Numbered from the stretch's first letter, positions 27,782 through 37,680 are shown. The stretch: DNA of 64,000 bases from Caldicellulosiruptor kronotskyensis 2002 (GCF_000166775.1 NC_014720.1:248001-312000); one strand, 5' to 3'. Notes: generated by a model not told the origin, from the letters alone. Numbers and translations: made by a program.

Positions 27782-29074
27782 ATGGAGGTTTTTAAAATCT
27801 CAGAAAATTCACTTATATACTTTGTTGATGATATACCCTTTATAGGTAATTTTGAATTAGGTAGTGTAATAGCATTTAATGAAGAGGGCTATAATTTTTT
27901 AAAAAGAATTTTAAAAAAGGATACCATAAGTTTTGATGAATTTACCCAGGAGGAGAAAAATTGGTTTTCTACTTTGTTGGAATGTGAGATTCTCAAAAGT
28001 CTTAATAGTAGTTCAACCCTTATCACAAACAATGAAATAGATGCTATATATCTGCATTTTACAAATAATTGCAATATATATTGCAAAGGGTGTTATTCAT
28101 TTAATAAGTACAGAAACAAAGAAGATTTTGATCTATCTGTAGATGTTTTTGTAGATAGCATTAAACAATTAAAAAACTATGGCCTTAAGAGAGTTATTAT
28201 ATCTGGAGGAGAACCTACATTAAGGGATGATTTAGAAGTTTTGCTAAGAGAAATAAAGAATATATCAATTGAATACGTTTGTTTAATTACAAATGGCATT
28301 TATTTTCCGGAAAAACTGATTAATGTTGTTAAAGAGTGTGTGAATGAAGTCTCAGTTTCGATTGATGGATACAATGAAAATATAAGTTATATTAGACCAG
28401 CATGGATATATAACAGAGTGATCGACACAATAAGAGTATTAAAAGAAAATGAAATTAATGTAAGTATGATTGTAACATTACATAGACAAAATGTTGGGGT
28501 CATGAATGAGTATAAATTATTAAGCGAAAAATTAGGTGTTCCTTTTAGTTATAGCATTCTTGTTTGTAATAACAATAATAGAGATGAATGTAAGGAATTT
28601 GAATTTGATGATAATTCATTATATAAAATCAAATGGGATCAAGATATTGAAAATACAAAAATAGAAAATTTCGAATTTGAAACTAGATTAAGCTGTGAAG
28701 CAGGTAAAAGGTTGTTGAGTATTGCTGCAAACGGAGATGTGTATCCATGTCATATGCTTCACGACGAATTTTTTAAGTTTGGGAATATAAAAGATATGGC
28801 AATACCGGAGATTCTTATGTCCGCCAGCAGGTTATTGTTTAAATTTATTACTGTTGACTTTATTAAAGAATGCAATGCTTGTAAGTTTAGGTACTTATGT
28901 GGAGGAGGATGTCGTGCAAATGCTTTCTATAAAAATAGTGATGTATTAAGTAAAGATCCATATTGCTCAATGTATTACAATTTTTACAATACAATACTCA
29001 GTTTACTAAGACAACAAAATTTAGAGCACGCGAATACTTCAAAGGAGGAATTAAATGAAGAACAAGCTACCTGA
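27782..29074 (+). CDS. Radical SAM/SPASM peptide-modifying enzyme
   Basis: 430 residues from ATG 27782, chosen for GGAGGTG 6 nt upstream. Residues 1-85 form an N-terminal domain that could bind the precursor (PqqD/RRE-like by position only). The radical SAM cluster motif is Cys97-x3-Cys101-x2-Cys104 (CNIYCKGC), followed by the SAM-binding GGEP (near 144). The C-terminal third has SPASM auxiliary-cluster cysteines: CEAGKRLLSIAANGDVYPC, then CNACKFRYLCGGGC and DPYC. This arrangement is that of enzymes installing thioether, C-C or epimer modifications in RiPPs. Its substrate is most simply the three Cys-containing peptides just upstream. The 3' end overlaps the protease gene by 20 bp. Confidence 0.9.
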   Translation: MEVFKISENSLIYFVDDIPFIGNFELGSVIAFNEEGYNFLKRILKKDTISFDEFTQEEKNWFSTLLECEILKSLNSSSTLITNNEIDAIYLHFTNNCNIYCKGCYSFNKYRNKEDFDLSVDVFVDSIKQLKNYGLKRVIISGGEPTLRDDLEVLLREIKNISIEYVCLITNGIYFPEKLINVVKECVNEVSVSIDGYNENISYIRPAWIYNRVIDTIRVLKENEINVSMIVTLHRQNVGVMNEYKLLSEKLGVPFSYSILVCNNNNRDECKEFEFDDNSLYKIKWDQDIENTKIENFEFETRLSCEAGKRLLSIAANGDVYPCHMLHDEFFKFGNIKDMAIPEILMSASRLLFKFITVDFIKECNACKFRYLCGGGCRANAFYKNSDVLSKDPYCSMYYNFYNTILSLLRQQNLEHANTSKEELNEEQAT

Positions 29075-29732
29075 TGTAAAAAAAGTTAGGCAACTATATC
29101 CAATATATCTTCATTTATACATTGAAATATGTGGTCTTATATTTATACCGTTTGTACTTTATATAGGTTGGCTAATGATACTAACCATAGTTGCCAGTAA
29201 ACCATTTACAGAGGAAATGAATTATTCAAGTTTAAAGGATTTAATGTTTCAATATTCAATCCCATTCTCTATATTTTTTGGTATATTTCCTATGTTTTAT
29301 GTGCTTTTTTTTAAAAGGTTAAAACTTAAAGAGATAAATGTATTACCAAACAAAAACAAGTGGTATATTTTTTCAGTTGTATTGTTAATAATAATGTCCG
29401 CATGTGTAATACTATACGTTAAACAAAAACTGTCTACTGAACTATTCTTAATTTTAATTATACACAATTTTTTTGTAGCATTTACCGAAGAGTTGTTAGC
29501 AAGAGGCATAATTCTTTCGCTATTATTAAAATCAATGAGGCCGATTGCAAGTATTATACTAAATGGAATAATATTTGCTTTTGTTTTTCACAGCGCAGCA
29601 GACTTTACTATTAATTTATTATTAAGACTACCACTAGGGATACTTCTGGCATTTCTTTCATATTGGACAAGAAGCATACATCCGTCAATATTACTTCATT
29701 GGATGTATAATGTTGGAGTAGAGTTTTTATAA
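29055..29732 (+). CDS. CPBP-family intramembrane metalloprotease
   Basis: 225 residues with about six membrane helices. The CPBP (Abi) motifs are complete: EExxxR at Glu145-Glu146-Arg150, the FxxxH-type His179 in FVFHSA, and HxxxN at His215-Asn219. Members are Rce1-like proteases, and in bacteriocin loci they process or give immunity to peptides. Translationally coupled to the radical SAM gene (20-bp overlap, GGAGG upstream of ATG), so it is the best candidate for leader removal. An immunity role is the main alternative. Confidence 0.88.
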   Translation: MKNKLPDVKKVRQLYPIYLHLYIEICGLIFIPFVLYIGWLMILTIVASKPFTEEMNYSSLKDLMFQYSIPFSIFFGIFPMFYVLFFKRLKLKEINVLPNKNKWYIFSVVLLIIMSACVILYVKQKLSTELFLILIIHNFFVAFTEELLARGIILSLLLKSMRPIASIILNGIIFAFVFHSAADFTINLLLRLPLGILLAFLSYWTRSIHPSILLHWMYNVGVEFL

Positions 29733-29838
29733 AAGTAGAAATTTAAATGCTGAATTTTTAGTATTATGTTAACAGCCTGCTAATAGATGGTAATCAAAGC
29801 TGAATGATACCATGACAGGTATGAAATACAATTAAAAT

Positions 29839-30080
29839 GTAAAAGAGAGTAAAATTATAGCCATATATCATCAATATAGAGACTAATATATAACAACAAT
29901 TGTATAACAAAAATTGAAAAGTTTAAAAAAGTAAATAAAATTCAAAATTTTCTAAACTCTAATTTTTAGCTGCTCAAAAAACCAAAACTAAAATATTTAT
30001 GGTTCAACAATTTGCAAAAAATTATAATTTTAAGCTACTAAATTTTTTGAGTTTGTCAAGTTTTTTGATAGTTAATTTAG
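29839..30080 (+). repeat. Repeat D, copy 1
   Basis: Collinear with D2 (30329-30577). Shared blocks include CCATATAT[C/T]ATCAATATA and an exact AAAATTGAAAAGTTTAAAAA, with many substitutions elsewhere. Confidence 0.7.
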
Positions 30081-30088
30081 AGAAAAAA

Positions 30089-30264
30089 GTTGTTTAGATT
30101 TGATTTTGGACATTTGAGTCACAGCTCTAGCAAGAAAATATATTTTATATACACATATTTTGCTACAATTGTAAAAATGGAAACAGAACTTTTTTAAATT
30201 TTTATAAAACATAGTAACACTTATCTAGAGCGTCTATAAAAAAGCTATTAACCAGTATTGTATT
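30089..30264 (+). repeat. Repeat E, copy 1
   Basis: 176 bp, collinear with and equal in length to E2 (31713-31888); both start GTTGTTTAG and end ACCAGTATTGTATT. Contains the imperfect palindrome TAGCA...TGCTA (30128-30165). Confidence 0.7.
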
Positions 30265-30328
30265 AGCCGTTTGCAAAATAGGTGGTGATTGAAGGTAACA
30301 GATGCCAAGAAAGAAAAAACAATCAAAA

Positions 30329-30577
30329 GGTAAAGAGAAGAGTAGAATTGTAACCATATATTATCAATATAAGCGGAGATATGCAACAACAGTTGTATGA
30401 CAAAAATTGAAAAGTTTAAAAAAGACAATAATATCCTAAGCCTTCTAAGATTGAAATTTTAGAAGGTCAAGTAAAAAACAAAACCAAAATTTTTTGATAG
30501 GTTAAGGATTCAAGAAAAATTGTAGTTTTAAGCGATAAGTTTTTTAAGTTTGTTCAGTTTTTTAACAGTTAGTTTAG
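30329..30577 (+). repeat. Repeat D, copy 2
   Basis: Second copy of D, immediately before the transposase remnant. Confidence 0.7.
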
Positions 30578-30685
30578 AACAATAGAGTGTGATGTTGTGA
30601 GCGAGGAAAAATAAGAGCGAATAAGTAATGGAGAAGAAGTGAGAAATCAGAGAAAATGGAAACATGGTCATAAGTGTAGATAGTA

Positions 30686-31660
30686 TCAGAGACCATATAG
30701 GATTTTAGGTGGTAAATAGTCTACTCTACAGCGAGACGTTTTTGCAGAGATTAATAAAGTGTTGGGAATTTCTGTTGATGCTAGGGGAAGATCGAAAGTC
30801 ATCAGGGTAAGTGTAGCTATTGAACCTGATTTAGAGGTAGAACAAGGCTGAGGGCAAGAGCAGGTGCACTTGCCATCTTTGAATTTGGGACATAGGGCGA
30901 GTCCATTTAAAGCGCAAAGAGCGATTTTTACCTTGACATTTGCTTTCAAATTTAAAAGGTTGGTTGAACTTTTTACAGATGGGGACACCATCTTCAGAAT
31001 AGGGTCAGAAGAAGGGGAATCAGAGTTAAACAGAGGGAGTAAAGCTAAGGGGATACCGAGGGCGCATGTATATTACAGCAAATTTTAGAGCCCAGCAGAA
31101 ATGGCCATTTGTGAACATAAGACGGATATTTGAATTAGCATTAGCAGTTTTAGGCAAAGAAGAATAAACAAGAGAGTCGATTTTGTCAGAAGAAAGCTGC
31201 GGGTTAGCTTTTGAGGTATTTTTCAAAAGTGATTGAATGATTTTAGGGTTGTTTTCATGGACGTGGGGAACGATACCAAAAGTAATCGAAGATTAAGATT
31301 GAAGCAAGTTCAGGATATTGTTGGATAGAAATATTGTGTGCGTGGATAGAGATATTTTGGAAAAGTTTATGGATTTGTGTGTTAAAGATTTTTCTGAAGC
31401 GAGAGAAGGTAGAAATAGAAGGAACATTGCCATGAAGATTACAGAATGTGCGAAGTTCATAACAGTATAAGGAGCACAGCACGAAGCTGAGTCAAAGTAT
31501 TGAGTTTGAGTAATTTTTGGACAAAGAAGCACAGGAGCATAGAGTCTAAAGAGAAGTATTCTGAGCTTGCCGAAGTATTTGTAGTGAGCATTATAGAAAG
31601 AAGAAGGTATGTAGTTGGATAAGTCGATGAATTTACTAAACAAGCCCAAGAGGGCATCAA
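30686..31660 (-). pseudogene. Decayed DDE-type transposase
   Basis: Minus-strand frames read in order from 31660: LFSKFIDLSNYIPSSFYNAH, then (frame change) SLDSMLLCFFVQKLLKLNTL, then YELRTFCNLHGNVPSISTFS and SRFRKIFNTQIHKLFQ, then KNTSKANPQLSSDKIDSLVY, then SPSVKSSTNLLNLKANVKVK. Together they resemble the N-terminal and central parts of an IS4-like DDE transposase, broken by at least four frameshifts and stops. Exact IS family not identified. Lies between repeats D2 and E2. Confidence 0.6.
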
Positions 31661-31712
31661 GACTTGTAGAGGGCTGAAGCCTTTATGTGGGAGAATAGAT
31701 CTAAAAACGAGA

Positions 31713-31888
31713 GTTGTTTAGGTTTAGCATTAAACATTATGGACCCCCCTCATAGTAGAAAATATGTTTTATATAATTATGTTTTACTACAACTATGAGG
31801 AGAGTGGCTAGAGTTTTTTGAAGCTCATGTAAAGCTTGATAACGCTCATTTTGAGCGTTTCTGCAAAAGGCTAAACCAGTATTGTATT
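31713..31888 (+). repeat. Repeat E, copy 2
   Basis: 176 bp ending about 20 bp before the ABC exporter gene. Contains a long inverted repeat, CCTCATAGT (31748-31756) with ACTATGAGG (31792-31800), around TATAAT (31772-31777). It could carry the exporter's promoter. Confidence 0.7.
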
Positions 31889-31908
31889 GATTGGAGGAAT
31901 AAAACAAA

Positions 31909-33612
31909 TTGAAACAAGACATGATGTGGTTAATTAGCAAACTAAAAAGATTTTGGAAATTAGGTTTACTTTGCATTATATGTCAAATACTTTATATTGC
32001 ATTAATAGAAATAGCTCCAATTGTTTCAATGATTTTAATAGAAGCTTTAATACATAAGTTTCAAAGTCGGGTTATTTATAGGAGTTTAATTTTTTTCACA
32101 TTGGTATGGATATTGCAACCAATTATGTGGTATACGGTAAGTGTTTTAACTATTAATTTAAGTGAAAATATAAAGGAAAGTTTAAGAAATAGTTGCTTTG
32201 AAAGTTTTATTTCTTCATCAACGATTAATTTTATTCAAAATAATTCAATGGGTACAATGGTAACTAGAATATCTGAAGATGTAGAAGAAATTGGAAATTT
32301 TACACAAAATTTAATTTTAAATTTTACAAAAAATTTACTTATAGCAACTATCTCAATGATAGTTATGTTATCAATAGCACCGTTACTTACTGTAATATTT
32401 TTTATAGTATTTGGAATTTTATCTTTATTTATTTTAAAAAAATCAAACCAACTTAGTGGTCTGCAAAATGATCTTCAGCAAGTCATTGATAGAATGAATA
32501 CATTTTTACCAAACATAATAAGAAATATTATCCCAATAAAAGTGTGTAATGCACAGTCTCTTATAAATGAACAATTTCAAATTACAAACAAAGAAATAAA
32601 AATGAAAACAATAAAATTGCTAAAAAATTTGACATTAATGAGTATGTATGCAGCAACTGTTGCTGTGTTGGTAATTGTTATAATTTATGCTGGGGGTTCA
32701 ATTTATATCCTTAGTGGAAAAGGGACTGTTGGAATATTAGTTGCACTGACAATGTATTTTCAGAATTTTGTTGGTGCAGTAAATGAATTATTTGATGGTG
32801 GTATTGAACTAAGAAGGATATCGCCGCTGATAATGAGGTTGAATGAACTTTTAAATGACAAAAATACTGCAAATTCTGAAATTAGAATGTTTGATGAAGA
32901 GCTTAATACATCGATATTATTGAACTGTGATAAATACAATTTACAGGTAAAAGATGTATGGTTTAAATATAATGATTCTGATTACATTTTAAAAGGTGTC
33001 AATTTGTATGCTGAAGAAGACACAGTTGTTGCCATAATAGGAGAGTCTGGTGCAGGTAAAACAACATTGTTGAAACTTTTATTGGGGATTTACCTACCAG
33101 AACATGGAGAGATAACTTTATGTGGCAACAATATAAATCAGATTAGCAATAATAAATTATGGAAGCTTGTTAGTTATATACCTCAGGAGGTAGACTTGAT
33201 TTACGGCCTTTCAATTAAGGAGAACATTACATTAGAGAAGGCAATTGAACTAAAACGTGAAGTAGTAGAGTTGTGTCAATGGTTAAAAATAGAAAAAAAA
33301 ATACTTAGCTTGCCTTTAGGATATGATACCTTGTATACAGAAGAGGTAAATTTTTCAGGTGGCGAAAAACAACGAATTGTCATTGCACGGGAATTATTAA
33401 AAGGAGCGAAAATATTTATATTCGATGAGCCCACCGCCTGGCTGGACGAAGAGAATGAAAAAAGATTTTTTGAAATAATTCAAGAATTAAAAAAGGGGAG
33501 AATAATTATAATGGTTAGTCATAAGAAAATAACATTGGAGTATGCAGATATAGTTTATGTTTTAGAAAACGGAGTTTTAAAACCAACCATACCGGTAAAT
33601 AAAAATTTGTAA
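31909..33612 (+). CDS. ABC exporter (fused membrane and ATPase domains)
   Basis: 567 residues. An N-terminal membrane domain (about six helices, residues 1-300) is fused to a C-terminal ATPase: Walker A GESGAGKT at about 378, Q-loop YIPQEVDL, signature FSGGEKQ at about 482 and Walker B IFIFDEPTAW at about 503. This is the ABCB/MsbA type used to export peptides. There is no C39 peptidase domain, consistent with a separate protease (the CPBP gene). TTG start with GGAGG 10 nt upstream; an in-frame ATG at 31921 is an alternative. Probably exports the mature peptides, by context. Confidence 0.88.
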   Translation: MKQDMMWLISKLKRFWKLGLLCIICQILYIALIEIAPIVSMILIEALIHKFQSRVIYRSLIFFTLVWILQPIMWYTVSVLTINLSENIKESLRNSCFESFISSSTINFIQNNSMGTMVTRISEDVEEIGNFTQNLILNFTKNLLIATISMIVMLSIAPLLTVIFFIVFGILSLFILKKSNQLSGLQNDLQQVIDRMNTFLPNIIRNIIPIKVCNAQSLINEQFQITNKEIKMKTIKLLKNLTLMSMYAATVAVLVIVIIYAGGSIYILSGKGTVGILVALTMYFQNFVGAVNELFDGGIELRRISPLIMRLNELLNDKNTANSEIRMFDEELNTSILLNCDKYNLQVKDVWFKYNDSDYILKGVNLYAEEDTVVAIIGESGAGKTTLLKLLLGIYLPEHGEITLCGNNINQISNNKLWKLVSYIPQEVDLIYGLSIKENITLEKAIELKREVVELCQWLKIEKKILSLPLGYDTLYTEEVNFSGGEKQRIVIARELLKGAKIFIFDEPTAWLDEENEKRFFEIIQELKKGRIIIMVSHKKITLEYADIVYVLENGVLKPTIPVNKNL

Positions 33613-33631
33613 GAGAGGAGGACAGGTAAAA

Positions 33632-34075
33632 ATGAAAAGGTCAGTATACATATTTGCATTTTTGGCAATTGTGTATGAAATTTTTGTTGGGACACTTTTA
33701 ACTCTTAAGAGAGAAAATATTTCACTAAGCGAGTACTGGGGATGGGGATTATCAGTAATCGCTATGGTTGCTATTTTAGGTTTGTTGAATGGTATATTTG
33801 GAGGTGAAAAACTTTCAAATATTTTAGCTATCAATATTTTTGCAGTGATAATAATTAATTTAATTTCTGCTATGTTTACTCCTCTAATCCTAACAGAAGA
33901 TGTAAAACAAAAATTACTTAAAGAAGCTACACAAAAAAACATAGAGCTAAGTCTTGGGAACAACATGGGGAATATAATTTCAGGTATTATGCTTTATTCT
34001 GTGATAGTAGCTCTCATGACGTTTGCAGGTTTTAAAATAAGCGCAATTTTAAGAAAAAAACTTAAAAGAAATTAA
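33632..34075 (+). CDS. Small membrane protein of unknown function (candidate immunity protein)
   Basis: 147 residues with about four predicted membrane helices (near 5-22, 40-56, 66-88 and 112-132) and a Lys/Arg-rich C-terminus (LRKKLKRN). ATG preceded by AGAGGAGGACAGG. I recognise no family. It lies 19 bp downstream of the ABC exporter gene and before the MacA-like gene, in an island making putative bioactive peptides; small multi-helix proteins in such positions are often immunity proteins, but that is inference from position only. Confidence 0.75.
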   Translation: MKRSVYIFAFLAIVYEIFVGTLLTLKRENISLSEYWGWGLSVIAMVAILGLLNGIFGGEKLSNILAINIFAVIIINLISAMFTPLILTEDVKQKLLKEATQKNIELSLGNNMGNIISGIMLYSVIVALMTFAGFKISAILRKKLKRN

Positions 34076-34079
34076 CATG

Positions 34080-34125
34080 TTGACTTTTTTTTGTATCAGT
34101 GTATTATTAATATAGAACACTAATA
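34080..34125 (+). promoter_or_regulatory. Promoter and YtrA-like operator of the adaptor/MacB operon
   Basis: TTGACT (34080-34085), 16-bp spacer, TATTAT (34102-34107). The operator-like segment 34094-34125 contains AGTGTATTATT and ACACTAATA arms and is 26/32 identical to 41857-41888 at the GntR gene promoter. In both the palindrome covers the -10. Confidence 0.7.
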
Positions 34126-34141
34126 AGGTGGTGCAATTACA

Positions 34142-35743
34142 ATGAGAATAAAAAAGGGTATGTCCTTATTTGTGTTTTTAATTGTATGTGTTGTTACATT
34201 AATGGTGGTATATGTATTTACTAATAGCATAAAGAAGCAGCAGCAGGCTGAAAAAATACAAAATAAAAATGTTATAAAAGTTGTCAAAAAGGATCTGTAT
34301 GAAGAAATAACATTGAGAGGCATTGTTACTTCTGAAGAAAAACCAATATTTTCTTCTACAACTGCGAAAGTCAAGAGTGTATTTATCAGAGATGGTGATT
34401 ATATTAAAAAGGGCGATTTAATTGCATTTATGGATGATACAAGTGTAAGACTTGAGCTGAAAAAGAAAGAAAGAGAAAAACAAAGTTTGTACAGAGATTT
34501 AGAAAATTTGTACGCAAGGCTTGGAGAATGTTCAGTGTATTCGCCGTTTGAAGGGCAAGTTGCAGAAATATATGTAAAAGAAAGAGATATAATCTCAAAG
34601 GGGAGTCCAATTTGTAAAGTTGTCAAAACAGATGTGGTATACCTTACGGTAGCATTTCCCAGATGGCTTTTTAATAACATAAACCAAGGGGATCCAATCG
34701 AGGTAGTGGTGCCTGAGTATGGGCAAGAAATAAAAGGATATATAAGAGCAAAAAGTTCTATATTTTATACAGACGAAAATGGATTTCCAGCATTTGATGT
34801 GGAAGTAATTTTAAAAGAAAAAGGTATACCTGTAAAAGTAAAAGCGTATTGCATATTTAGATATAACGGGCAAAAAGTGAGGAGTTTGAACGAAGGTATA
34901 ATCACACCAGAAGAAGATATTATAAAGTCACCAACAGATGGTGTTGTGAAAAATATATATATATCAAAATTTTCACTATTAAATAAAAACCAATTAATAG
35001 TTGAATTATCAAATGATGAGATTTTAGAACAAATTAAAAACAAGAAAGCACAGATTGAACAGATTACAGAAGAAATAAACGAATATAGAAAAAAGCTTAG
35101 CATGTTTGTGATAAAAGCTCCATTGGAGGGTATTGTAAGTGATATTAACATTGTCGAGGGCAAATTATTAAATGAAGGTGAAAAGATTTTTGTAATTTGG
35201 AATCCTAGCAATTTGATATTTGAATCAAAAATATCAGAACTTGAACTTGATAGGATTAAAAAAGGTCAGAAAGTAACGCTGCAATTTAAAATTCCTGGCA
35301 GAATTGGAGTTAACGAGACAGTTAATGGCACAGTAAAATTGATTGGTTCACGACCACTTGAAGAGAGCTTGGATGCCAATATAAGCTTCTACTCAATTAA
35401 AATTGGATTCAAAAGCAATAGAATTAAAAGAGGAATGCATGCCACAGCACAGATGAAAGTATTTTTAAAACAAAACGCACTCTGTGTCCCTGTGGAAGCT
35501 TTAAGAGAAGAAAATGGTAAATACTATGTATGGGTAAAACAACAAAAGCCAAAAAATATTTCTGAAAATACTGGAAAAGATAAAATTATTGATGAATTTG
35601 GTTCAAAGGAAAGTTATTATGAAGGTGCTGAAAAGAGAGAGGTTGTTATAGGTGAAAGCAACAAATGGTATGCTGAGATTTTAAGTGGGTTAAAAGAAGG
35701 TGAAGAAGTAGTATTACCACGGATTTATGAAGAAGTAAAATAG
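34142..35743 (+). CDS. MacA/HlyD-like membrane fusion (adaptor) protein
   Basis: 533 residues. One N-terminal membrane anchor (about 8-29), then lipoyl-like segments (VKSVFIRDGDYIKKGDLIAF; a second set around VIKAPLEGIVSDINIVEGK), a coiled-coil hairpin of about 35 residues (EILEQIKNKKAQIEQITEEI) and a beta-barrel ending in GLKEGEEVVLP. Longer than typical MacA because of a duplicated lipoyl/barrel region. In Gram-positives these adaptors partner with MacB-type ABC transporters exporting peptides or giving resistance. It is the first gene of an adaptor-permease-ATPase operon. GTGGTGCAATTAC precedes the ATG. Confidence 0.88.
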   Translation: MRIKKGMSLFVFLIVCVVTLMVVYVFTNSIKKQQQAEKIQNKNVIKVVKKDLYEEITLRGIVTSEEKPIFSSTTAKVKSVFIRDGDYIKKGDLIAFMDDTSVRLELKKKEREKQSLYRDLENLYARLGECSVYSPFEGQVAEIYVKERDIISKGSPICKVVKTDVVYLTVAFPRWLFNNINQGDPIEVVVPEYGQEIKGYIRAKSSIFYTDENGFPAFDVEVILKEKGIPVKVKAYCIFRYNGQKVRSLNEGIITPEEDIIKSPTDGVVKNIYISKFSLLNKNQLIVELSNDEILEQIKNKKAQIEQITEEINEYRKKLSMFVIKAPLEGIVSDINIVEGKLLNEGEKIFVIWNPSNLIFESKISELELDRIKKGQKVTLQFKIPGRIGVNETVNGTVKLIGSRPLEESLDANISFYSIKIGFKSNRIKRGMHATAQMKVFLKQNALCVPVEALREENGKYYVWVKQQKPKNISENTGKDKIIDEFGSKESYYEGAEKREVVIGESNKWYAEILSGLKEGEEVVLPRIYEEVK

Positions 35744-35767
35744 TAAACACAGAGGGTGATGTTTGAT

Positions 35768-36964
35768 ATGAAATATGCTAAGTTTTTTGAGGCTTTTAAA
35801 ATTGCTGCAAAGTCTTTAATTCACAACAAGACAAGAACATTTTTGAGTATACTTGGGGTAATAATTGGCACATGCGCAATAATAGTTTCAGTTGGACTTG
35901 TTCAGTCGGTTAGTATCAGCGTTTCAAAACAATTAGAGGAAAGTGGACTTGATAGTTTGATATTAGTTTTAAATTATGACATTGATATGAGTGAAATGTA
36001 CAGTTACCTTAACAGCAAACAGAATTTAGTAGTTGGAATAACTCCAAAGAAAACTTATTACACAGAGGTATTATCGTATGATGGAAAAAAGTATAAATGT
36101 GAAGTACTTCTTTTAAAACCCTCTTCATATATTCTTGAAAATTTAAAATTGGTGGAAGGAAGGTTTTTGAGTGGTTTGGATGAAGAGAAGCTAAATAAGG
36201 TTGCAATTGTTTTTAAAGATCAAGCAGAAAAGTTATTTAATAACAAAGAAGAAGTGCTTTTTAAGAAACTGCTAATTGGAGGGGAAGAATTTGAAGTTAT
36301 TGGGACTGTTACAAAACAGAAGCGAATGACAGATGTATCAATAGGCACATCATATTATGATATTAACATTATTATTCCTTACAAAGTTGGTGAAAGCCTA
36401 TTTAATCTTGAAAAGAGCTCCCAGATGTTTTTTATAAAGAGTATAAACTCGAAGTATAATTCTAATATAAAGAAATTGTTAGAAGAATATTTACGTAATA
36501 ATGGTTTAAATAAAGAAGATTATAGTATTATTGACGGTAGAGAATTTGTTCAATCAATAACAACAATTTCATATCTGCTAAGTGGACTTTTAAGTGGTGT
36601 TGCATCTGTATCTTTGATAGTGAGTGGAATAGGCATTATGAACATTATTTTGGTATCTGTGACCGAGAGGACAAAAGAAATAGGAATTAGAAAAGCTGTT
36701 GGTGCAAAGAGTAGTGATATAAGACTTCAATTTTTAATTGAGTCATTCTTGATATCTACTCTTGGATGTTTTGTGGGAATTGCTTTTGGATTGATAATAG
36801 TCTATGGAGTCATACCAGAAGTGATGATGGTAGAAGCCCATATTTCACCCATTTGGATAATAATCTCAATGGCAATATGCTATCTTATAGGTTTGTTTGC
36901 GAGCTGGGCACCGGCAGAGAGAGCAGCAAGACTTGACCCTATTATTGCTCTCAGGTATGAGTAA
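35768..36964 (+). CDS. MacB-like ABC permease
   Basis: 398 residues from ATG 35768 (GAGGGTG 8-9 nt upstream; GTG 35756 and ATG 35759 are in frame but overlap that site). N-terminal membrane helix after [19 protein letters not shown], a large extracytoplasmic MacB-PCD-like domain, then three C-terminal helices of the FtsX domain; [20 protein letters not shown] (about 300-319) is the FtsX-family cytoplasmic loop. It forms the mechanotransmission complex with the adaptor and the following ATPase. Substrate is probably the island's peptides or related antimicrobials. Confidence 0.92.
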   Translation: MKYAKFFEAFKIAAKSLIHNKTRTFLSILGVIIGTCAIIVSVGLVQSVSISVSKQLEESGLDSLILVLNYDIDMSEMYSYLNSKQNLVVGITPKKTYYTEVLSYDGKKYKCEVLLLKPSSYILENLKLVEGRFLSGLDEEKLNKVAIVFKDQAEKLFNNKEEVLFKKLLIGGEEFEVIGTVTKQKRMTDVSIGTSYYDINIIIPYKVGESLFNLEKSSQMFFIKSINSKYNSNIKKLLEEYLRNNGLNKEDYSIIDGREFVQSITTISYLLSGLLSGVASVSLIVSGIGIMNIILVSVTERTKEIGIRKAVGAKSSDIRLQFLIESFLISTLGCFVGIAFGLIIVYGVIPEVMMVEAHISPIWIIISMAICYLIGLFASWAPAERAARLDPIIALRYE

Positions 36965-36993
36965 AAATTAAATCAAAGGTGGTGTTTTATAGG

Positions 36994-37680
36994 ATGATTG
37001 AACTTTACAATATTAGTAAAATCTACAAGATGGGTGATAATGAGGTATATGCTCTGAACGGTGTAACACTGAAGATACAGAAAAACGAGTTTGTGGCAAT
37101 TCTTGGTCCGTCAGGGTCAGGAAAGTCAACATTGATGAATATCATAGGCTGTCTTGACACACCAACATCTGGCAGTTACATTTTAGATGGAAATGAGGTG
37201 AGTAAGTTGTCTGACAATCAGCTTGCGGAGATTCGAAACAGCAAGATAGGGTTTGTATTTCAGCAGTTTAACTTAATTCCGCAGCTGACAGCACTTGAAA
37301 ATGTTGAGCTTCCTCTTATATACCAGGGAGTTTCCGCATCAAAACGCCACAAGCTTGCCAAAGAAGCTTTAGAAAAGGTTGGACTTGGAGACAGGCTCCA
37401 TCACAGACCAAGACAGCTCTCTGGAGGTCAGCAGCAAAGGGTGGCAATTGCAAGAGCGCTTGTTACAAGCCCGAGCATAATCCTTGCAGATGAACCAACA
37501 GGAAACTTGGACTCAAAGTCTGGCAGTGAGATTATGCAAATTTTTAAACAACTGCATTCTCAGGGAAGCACCATTGTTTTGATAACCCATGACAACAACA
37601 TAGCATCGCAGGCAAAGAGGATTGTAAGAATTCATGATGGTCAAATAGTAGAAGATACATGTTTGACATATATTTTCTAA
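36994..37680 (+). CDS. MacB/LolD-type ABC ATPase
   Basis: 228 residues from ATG 36994, with AAAGGTGGTG 8 nt upstream. Walker A GPSGSGKS (39-46), Q-loop [16 protein letters not shown], signature [10 protein letters not shown] (about 139) and Walker [14 protein letters not shown] (about 160) are intact. Codon choice here looks richer in G/C than in the neighbouring rSAM and exporter genes. It powers the MacB-like permease encoded immediately upstream. Confidence 0.95.
   Translation: MIELYNISKIYKMGDNEVYALNGVTLKIQKNEFVAILGPSGSGKSTLMNIIGCLDTPTSGSYILDGNEVSKLSDNQLAEIRNSKIGFVFQQFNLIPQLTALENVELPLIYQGVSASKRHKLAKEALEKVGLGDRLHHRPRQLSGGQQQRVAIARALVTSPSIILADEPTGNLDSKSGSEIMQIFKQLHSQGSTIVLITHDNNIASQAKRIVRIHDGQIVEDTCLTYIF

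Larger units (their letters stand above)
29733..31908. other. Degenerate region inside the peptide island
   Basis: About 2.2 kb with no intact gene. It contains two copies each of repeats D and E and a decayed minus-strand transposase. The order D1 (29839-30080), E1 (30089-30264), D2 (30329-30577), transposase remnant (30686-31660), E2 (31713-31888) suggests two decayed copies of one element, the first having lost its coding part. Confidence 0.65.

Noticed and set aside
30301-30399. Short open frame MPRKKKQSKGKEK... as a further peptide gene
   Set aside because: It lacks Cys and the CIxIG block, and it lies within repeat D2, which has stops in D1.
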